Assembly: GCF_001411555.2 (NCBI RefSeq)
Contig: NC_049905.1
Location: forward strand, 4,526,001 to 4,590,000
DNA from: Juglans regia
Lineage: Eukaryota > Streptophyta > Magnoliopsida > Fagales > Juglandaceae
Length of the DNA: 64,000 nucleotides
Direction of reading: 5' to 3'
The first letter of the stretch is position 1. Every line of letters begins with the position of its first letter. Shown here in pieces: positions 58,222 through 64,000 of this stretch. Both the position numbers and the translations under genes were made by a program. The notes beneath the pieces were generated by a model. That model was given only the letters and a program-made list of their open reading frames with translations. It had not been told where the DNA came from and did no database searches.

Positions 58222-58318
58222 AGTGACGTATTTTTAAGTATTTTGTAAATAATAATAAATAATAATAATAAATAATAATAATAAAATAATAAATAATAAT
58301 AAGATATTTAAAATTATT
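58222..58318. repeat. AGTGACGTATTT / (AAT)n repeat, copy 1
   Basis: Begins AGTGACGTATTTTTAAGTAT, then TTTGTAAATAATAATAAA and AAT repeats. A relative is at 61961-62090. Confidence 0.6.
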
Positions 58319-59332
58319 TAAAAGTAACAAACTAGAAATAAATCGATTCGATTCGATTCCACCGTCGGAGGCTTTTTGTTCCTTGGTAGGAATAGCCAAC
58401 TTGCCTTTATTGCTTATTGCTTGGTTTTTTATACTGTGCAAGTCTTTGCATCCTACGAATCACAGGCAGGCAAGGAGATAGGGATAAACTTGTTCTAAAT
58501 ACTTACAACAACAAATCAACAATGCAGCAAAAATAAAGAATTTTAACAAAAAAAGGCACATATCAGATACAATGGCGATGGCATGAGCGAGCTTCGTCGC
58601 CACCGCAGCAACTGGGGATGGTACAATGGCGCGATCACCTCCATCTTCAACTCCTCGAGCACCCCTTCCATCCCCCTGACGGCTCATCAGACGACGTCGT
58701 TTGATGGTTAATGTTCCCACTCCCCATCCTTCTAACATGTAAATCTTCCATTCGCTAGCTGCAACTGTCGGTATTCCAGTCAGGCTCAAGATGTGTGGCT
58801 GTAGAGCCCATCTTTCTGTTTAAAATCCATAAAACTAAAGAGCATAAAAAGAAAGAAAGAAAGAAAGAAAGAAATAATTGTGGTTGTTGTTTCGGTGAAT
58901 CGGTATCCTTAGTTGGTGCAAGAAACGGCGGACAGCGTGATCAGGTTCATACATGCATGGTATGGTTAGGAAAGAGAAAATATATTTACAATACTAAATC
59001 GTGTTATCGTCACGTAATTATTTTAAAAATTATAAATAAAATATGAAATTTATATAAAAAAATTAATTTTTTAATAATAGACTCTATTCTTTTTTAAAAT
59101 GATTATGCACTTTACAGTTATAAGTAAAATTATTCGTTAGAAAAAGAAGATGAGTCTCTCGTGTAGTCAAACTCTCACATAAAATATAATAATAATTTAA
59201 ATTTTTATTTATTTTAAAAAATAAAAATTATACTAAAAATATATATTTTAACAATATAATTTTTAAATTTATTTCATTTCATCTCATTTTATCTATGTAA
59301 CCAGCTTAAAAAATTTTGAGTAAATACAACTA

Positions 59333-59537
59333 AGGCATTATTGGATATCAAAACCATCTCAACTCATCTCATTATTATAATTTTTATAAATTTTCATACA
59401 AAATATAATAAACAATTTAATTTTTTTAAATTTTAAAAAAATAATAATATTAAAAAATAATATTTTTATAATATTTTATTCAAATTTTAATTTTCATCTA
59501 AAATTATATCATCTCACCTCATTATCTAAACAACCTC
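59333..59537. mobile_element. MITE, GAGATGAG family, degenerate
   Basis: The left end has GGCATTATTGGATATCAAAA, then CCATCTCAACTCATCTCATT; the right end has CATCTCACCTCATTATCTAA and CAACCTC. The core is like the other members (AATAATATTAAAAAATAATAT). Confidence 0.6.
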
Positions 59538-59838
59538 TGAATGGGTGCTAAAGAATCGATGATTATGGACAGCTCTAGATTAACGAACCGGCCTTTGTTT
59601 CTTTATGGCATTAGTTGATATAGTGCTGGAAATTAATGGAGTTTGAGTTAACACGTACGTACCCAAGTTCGCGCAAAAGGTATCTAAGGGAGATGGTGGA
59701 GCATATATATTATCACTGATTGAGTTCTGAATTTGGTGTGCTTGGTAAGGGTAAGGTTGGTGCTGCTAAGGTTGTTCCACAGCCACCAGGCTTTGCTCTT
59801 CCCCATTTATATACAGCTAGATTCTCTCAAATTCGGTT

Positions 59839-60204
59839 ATGTCATTCTTCAAGGTTAGTGCAGTACTAGCACCACCGGCCCTTTCCGGCCTTGTTCTTCA
59901 AGGTAGCAAGTTTCACGGTGGTTCAACGTACGATGTTGGAGATTCAAAGTTGGATATAGTACCATTTTTAGGTGAAACTTCAAAGGCCAGCGAGCTCACA
60001 TTGTCGGATAATTCTCGATCGTATTTATTTTTTAGTAGAGTTCGAGGTATCATACTGGCCGGAGATATCTCGCCTGAGTTCATTGGCAGAGCTTATAATA
60101 CGAGCAAAGATGTTGCAAATCACTGCACCGACAGAGGAGTTTCCTTTTGTTGGACAAGCTGGGATGAGTGCCATTCTTACCGGTGGCAGCCGGCAGCCCC
60201 CTAA
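59839..60204 (+). CDS. Unrecognised ORF, 121 aa, doubtful
   Basis: Open frame with ATG start (MSFFKVSAVLAPPALSG) and TAA-type end (ends RWQPAAP). The base composition is more gene-like than the surrounding AT-rich DNA. A second frame overlaps its 3' part. The region 59740-60200 could be a gene fragment; I recognise no domain, and no splice partners are evident. Confidence 0.25.
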   Translation: MSFFKVSAVLAPPALSGLVLQGSKFHGGSTYDVGDSKLDIVPFLGETSKASELTLSDNSRSYLFFSRVRGIILAGDISPEFIGRAYNTSKDVANHCTDRGVSFCWTSWDECHSYRWQPAAP

Positions 60205-60220
60205 AACAAAAAGATATTAA

Positions 60221-62340
60221 AATTTTTGATAATTTGTTAAACATTCACATATAAATAAGATTTTAAAAAACATAACTTAATATAGATTTCAGATTTTTTA
60301 TAATAATGTTTTATAGAATTATAATATTCATCTATTAATATTAGTTGTATAACGAATTATTTAGAATTTAATTTCTAATTTATAAAAACGATTAGGTGAT
60401 CTTTTAAAATGTTATCTTTTATTCTAGTATATAAAGCTAGTTTATTAAATTTTATGTAAAATCTAGATGTTTTTGTGTCACATTAAATATATAATATTAT
60501 AATTGAGATATTAAATAAATTTTTTCTTATCTAATAAAGTCTAAAGGATAAAACCTTTCAATTATGTTTTATATAGATTATTGACCTTAAATAATTTTTC
60601 TTATATTAATCTCATTTGGACTCTATATATTCGAGAAGTCGATTATTGTATAACAAAATACTTTGAGATTCATATTAATAAATTTATTATTTCTCCTAAA
60701 CTTAATTTTGTTTTAATTTTGAAGAGGTCGCATTCTTAAAAATAGATAATATATAGTAATTATAAAAAAAAAAATTGAGACTATAAGAAAAAAATTAGAG
60801 ATAGACGCGCGTTTTACAATATATTAAAATTCTAGAAAATTTAAAGAGTAGTATTTATCTCTTAAGAGTTTTTTTTATCCCATTATAACTTATTTATTAA
60901 TCGATAAGTTTTGAACTATTCCAAACTCTATCAAGATGGGTGTGTGAGATATATAATTTAAACAAAACTCTTACATGTTATATATTTATTTATTTTTTTA
61001 CTGATAGATTTAAACTGTAATCCGTTTACGTGTATCTTCCGGAACTTAATAAGCGACTAACATTTTTATAATATTCACTTGAATAGTTCTGAGTAGAATT
61101 TCTCTATTTGATCGATTAACAAATGCATGCACTTAAAATAGTATATTTTCAGTTATAATTATCAATATAAGCCTTTAAGGGTTGATTCAAGTGGTAAAAA
61201 CTTTGGTTTTGGTGGTATACTTCTTCCAAATTTAAGATTCGAATCCTTAGGTGGAAATAATTTCTTGGGACCAATAGACGGAATTATAAGGAAAGCTAGT
61301 ACTTCTAAAAAAATAACGCAATCAAGCACAATAGATCAAGTCTCTAAATCTTGAAAATCTAATTCTGTATTTACAAATTCTTGATGTGTAATCTGTACAG
61401 CTCATAGGTGTTAATGTATACTTATTAGGCAGTTATACGATATCCTTATTTTCGGGCTTAACTCAAGCCTTTCAACTTGTATATATATACTTGTATTGTA
61501 AATGAAATTAGTGTGAGTTATCACATTCAAAAACACTTCTTCTACTTCTCTATATAGTATTAGAGTCAGGTTTCCTTATAGGAAATTTTTCTTGATGGTG
61601 CACTTGCGTGAAACTTCTTGCGAAGGGCCTATGTACCGCTGTGAGCAGTCATGATTTTGTTCCTAGACACCCAATTCCTATAAAATAAAGGCTTATCAAA
61701 TCACTTATCAGGGGAAAAAAATGTAGCACCACATGAACTAGTCAGGAGATGGGAGTAGTCTCTAAACTCTGTTTGTGTGTGTTTTTTTTGCCCATCTATT
61801 TGGAGAGTAAATGGTTGAAGAAACTGATTGACGCTTGTTTTTTGTTTTCCTTATTCATTCTTTGGGTTTTTGGTGGCTTTGATAAACTAATTTATTGTTT
61901 TCTTCTAACAATAAAATAATATATATTTTCTTCTCTATTTTTAAGTCTTTATGTTCAGATAGTGACGTATTTTCAGATATTTTTAAATATTTTGTCAATA
62001 GTAATAAATAAATAATAATAAAATAACAAATAATAAAAAATAATAATAATAAATAGATAAAAAATAAAAAATAATAGTATAGTATTTTTAGAATACCCGA
62101 GTATCCAAACTAGGGACAGCACCAGAGGGGCAAATATTTTTAGGTTTTCAATTTTAATGTGAATTATTATTCATATTCTTGCAATAGAAAAAATTTACAC
62201 AAATTTTTACTATTTATACAGCTTCTACACATCACATATTTTTTAATTTTTATTATTTTATCAAATATTTAATATATAAATAATGAATAGAAGAATTGAA
62301 TTAATTAAAAAAAATATTTTAAAAAATATTAAAAAATATA
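60221..62340. other. AT-rich region, no gene seen
   Basis: About 2.1 kb of AT-rich DNA. Between 61430 and 61680 is sequence reminiscent of a copia-type LTR end (for example TATATATACTTGTATTGTAA, then AGTATTAGAGTCAGG), but no partner LTR is visible. 61961-62090 is a second copy of the AGTGACGTATTT/(AAT)n repeat. Confidence 0.4.
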
Positions 62341-62408
62341 ATATTTGAAGATTGCGATTGTGTGACATTCTTCTTTGCAATATTACAAGGAGATTCATTT
62401 CCCTACAG

Positions 62409-63528
62409 TGCTTGTTTGCCACAGAGACCTTCAGCATAGGTTTGAATATGCCTGCTAAAACTGTGGTATTTACAAACGACCGTAAATTTGACAGGGATAA
62501 GTTCAGATGGATTTCCAGTGGAGAATATATACAGATGAGTGGCCGTGCTGGTCGTCGAGGTATCGATAAACGTGGAATATGCAGCATTCTTATGGTTGAC
62601 GAGAAACTGGAACCTTCTACGGCTAAGATGATGCTGATCAAAGGAAATGCTGATTGTTTGAACAGGTAAGCATGGTATTCTTCTGGTGAATTGTATGTTC
62701 TAAATAAGTGCTGTGGATAAATTAATGCTGCTTCTGGATGGAGGAACATTTTGTAGAATTTGTTTCATAATCTTATTGGCATGAGAGGGCAGAAGTGAAA
62801 ATACTTGAGAAACTCCCATTTTGAATTATTTCTCATCTGTACCTCCCGAAATCGGCAGTTGTGGTCTGATGGAGAGCCAAATAATTTTACACTCAAGCAC
62901 ACATGTATGGACATTTTTTTATTTGTTGGATACATTTGGAGGAGGGGGGTTTTGAATGACGTCCATTTTGGAGACTGTGGGTTATGCCAATCAGGCCAAA
63001 GGGCTGTGGCCTGATTGGCACACATGTATGTACATAAGTTATGTAAATGGTGAAGAAATCATAAAGCTTTCTCCCGTTTCCCTTATTTGGTTTGGTTTAG
63101 ATATTGGTCCATATTTTTCAGTTCTAGGCATGTTTATTATTTGTTAATTGGTAGCCTAACCTTGCCTTTTGTTTTGGCACTTGTGTGTGGTTATGTTTGA
63201 AAAGCACATATTTGGAACCACTAGAAACTCAGGAGTCTAAAGCCTAAAGAATTAGAAGAGCCCACACTTTTCATGCAATAGGTCCATCTGTATAAAGGAA
63301 ATAATTTTTCGTGGAACTAGTAGTCAATTCATTTATGTAGTTGCAATTGACCATAAAGATATTGGAACTGCATTCACTGATTTCCATTTCAATGCATTGC
63401 AGTGCCTTCCATTTAAGCTACAATATGATTTTGAATCAAATGCGTTGTGAAGATGGAGATCCTGAAAATTTGCTTCGTAATTCATTCTACCAGTTCCAAG
63501 CTGACCGTGCCATTCCAAGTCTTGAGAG
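62409..63528 (+). pseudogene. MTR4/HEN2-type DExH RNA helicase, two exons only (fragment or 5'-incomplete)
   Basis: Exon 62409-62665 ([20 protein letters not shown], then [20 protein letters not shown]) and exon 63403-63528 (AFHLSYNMILNQMRCEDG, NLLRNSFYQFQADRAIP) join in frame through a GTAAGC...GCAG intron. They encode helicase motifs V and VI and the start of the C-terminal part of the nuclear exosome helicases MTR4/HEN2 (Ski2-like, which unwind RNA for 3'-5' decay). No upstream helicase exons (motifs I-IV) are found between 57.4 and 62.4 kb. There are two one-codon insertions relative to the family ([17 protein letters not shown]). Both facts favour a partial duplicate. A real gene with a very long preceding intron, or exons beyond the right edge, is still possible. 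Confidence 0.7.
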
Positions 63529-64000
63529 GTTAGTTAACGATTGCAGAGGACGCATGTTGAAATTAATGGTTTTGGCTAATGTTCTTGTTTGGAGCCAACT
63601 TTCCATATTATAAGTTTTGGTTTTTTGAATTCTTGTTTTGATCTTCTGAGGGAGGATAGATATTTAATTGGTAAAAATAAATTCTGTTTGAAGGTCTTTT
63701 TTTTTATTTTTATTTTTTTTTTCATTTTCCCCCTCTACAAGACCAAGCAAATACCCGAATAACTCAAAGATGAGAGACCTAGCCCAGAATATCACCTTTG
63801 TATCTGACTCTAAAGGACCATAAAGATGTCCAGAAGTCACATGTAAATAGTGAAAAAAATGAAAAAAATTTAGATAGTAGTGGACAGTTAAAAAAAAGTT
63901 GGACTGCAGAGGAGCAGATGAATTTCTTTATCAACACCCTTTTCCTCTGGAATGTATCCATTGACTTTAATGGACTTAGCCTGCATGAGTTTTTAGCATC
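63529..64000. other. Right edge, no further exon seen
   Basis: After the donor AG/GTTAGT at 63529 no sequence matching the next helicase exon is found up to the window end. A T-rich stretch lies at 63696-63730. Confidence 0.5.

Larger units (their letters stand above)
57795..59838. other. Intergenic region with microsatellites
   Basis: Contains an AAT-type repeat (58245-58302), an (AAAG)n run (58848-58873), and a GAGATGAG-family MITE (about 59333-59537). A 109-codon minus-strand open frame at 58789-58460 starts with TTG and has no family likeness, so I do not call it a gene. Confidence 0.5.

Noticed and set aside
58460..58789. 109-codon minus-strand ORF with a hydrophobic C-terminus
   Set aside because: Starts with TTG, has no recognised family, and lies next to microsatellites. 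Not enough to call a gene.
1..64000. tRNA, rRNA, organelle-derived inserts and prokaryote-type systems
   Set aside because: Scanned by eye and none supported. Covariance-model searches were not possible here.

Overview
This is nuclear DNA of a dicot plant. Genes have GT-AG introns, the intergenic DNA is AT-rich, and there are LTR retrotransposons, LINE tails and MITEs throughout. Encoded proteins match plant families: chloroplast-envelope quinone oxidoreductase homologue (ceQORH), two-domain plant GTP cyclohydrolase I, a CYP82-type P450, and a HEN2/MTR4-type helicase. A woody Fagales (Juglandaceae-like) source fits the GAGATGAG-rich MITEs, but that assignment is an impression, not a proof.

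Layout. 1-1418: remnant of a CYP82-type P450 on the minus strand, N-terminally truncated and frameshifted. 2830-3282: small intronless gene for a hydrophobic 150-aa protein. About 3567-24935 and about 26159-35330 are two copies of one segmental duplication. Each carries a plus-strand ceQORH gene (copy 1 at 6241-9890; copy 2 at 29557-32884) followed by a convergent minus-strand one (copy 4 remnant at 12366-12990; intact copy 3 at 33552-37809). All have or had the same four-exon structure. Copy 3 is clean. Copy 1 is open only if a weak splice acceptor is used. Copy 2 has a 7-bp frameshifting duplication. Copy 4 is a decayed last exon.

Unit 1 has grown by insertions absent from unit 2: a Tourist-like MITE and a LINE tail in intron 1 of copy 1, an internally deleted LTR element (10500-12328), and an 8.9-kb Ty3/gypsy Tat-like element (15403-24330). 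The last has gag and protease on the minus strand, no recognisable reverse transcriptase or integrase, an antisense extra ORF, a 217-bp higher-order tandem repeat, and a nested GGTCCGG-ended DNA element. A decayed LINE ORF1 (DUF4283) separates the two units.

37.8-48 kb is a repeat-rich gap. It holds a LINE-like insert with an 11-bp target duplication (39600-40446) and a 3.8-kb GGTCCGG-ended element (41066-44862) that contains an exon-like gene fragment. 48-53.5 kb is a plus-strand gene for a lysine-rich nuclear-type protein beginning MSRCFPFPPPGYEK. 54881-57360 is an intact two-exon GTP cyclohydrolase I gene on the minus strand, with a 19-base G tract upstream. 62409-63528 holds two exons of an MTR4/HEN2-type RNA helicase with no upstream helicase exons nearby, so it is a fragment or a gene running off the right edge.

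No operons, CRISPR arrays or tRNA/rRNA genes were seen. The most interesting material is the ceQORH cluster, whose copies decay in different ways, and the layered transposon history that the duplicate serves to date.
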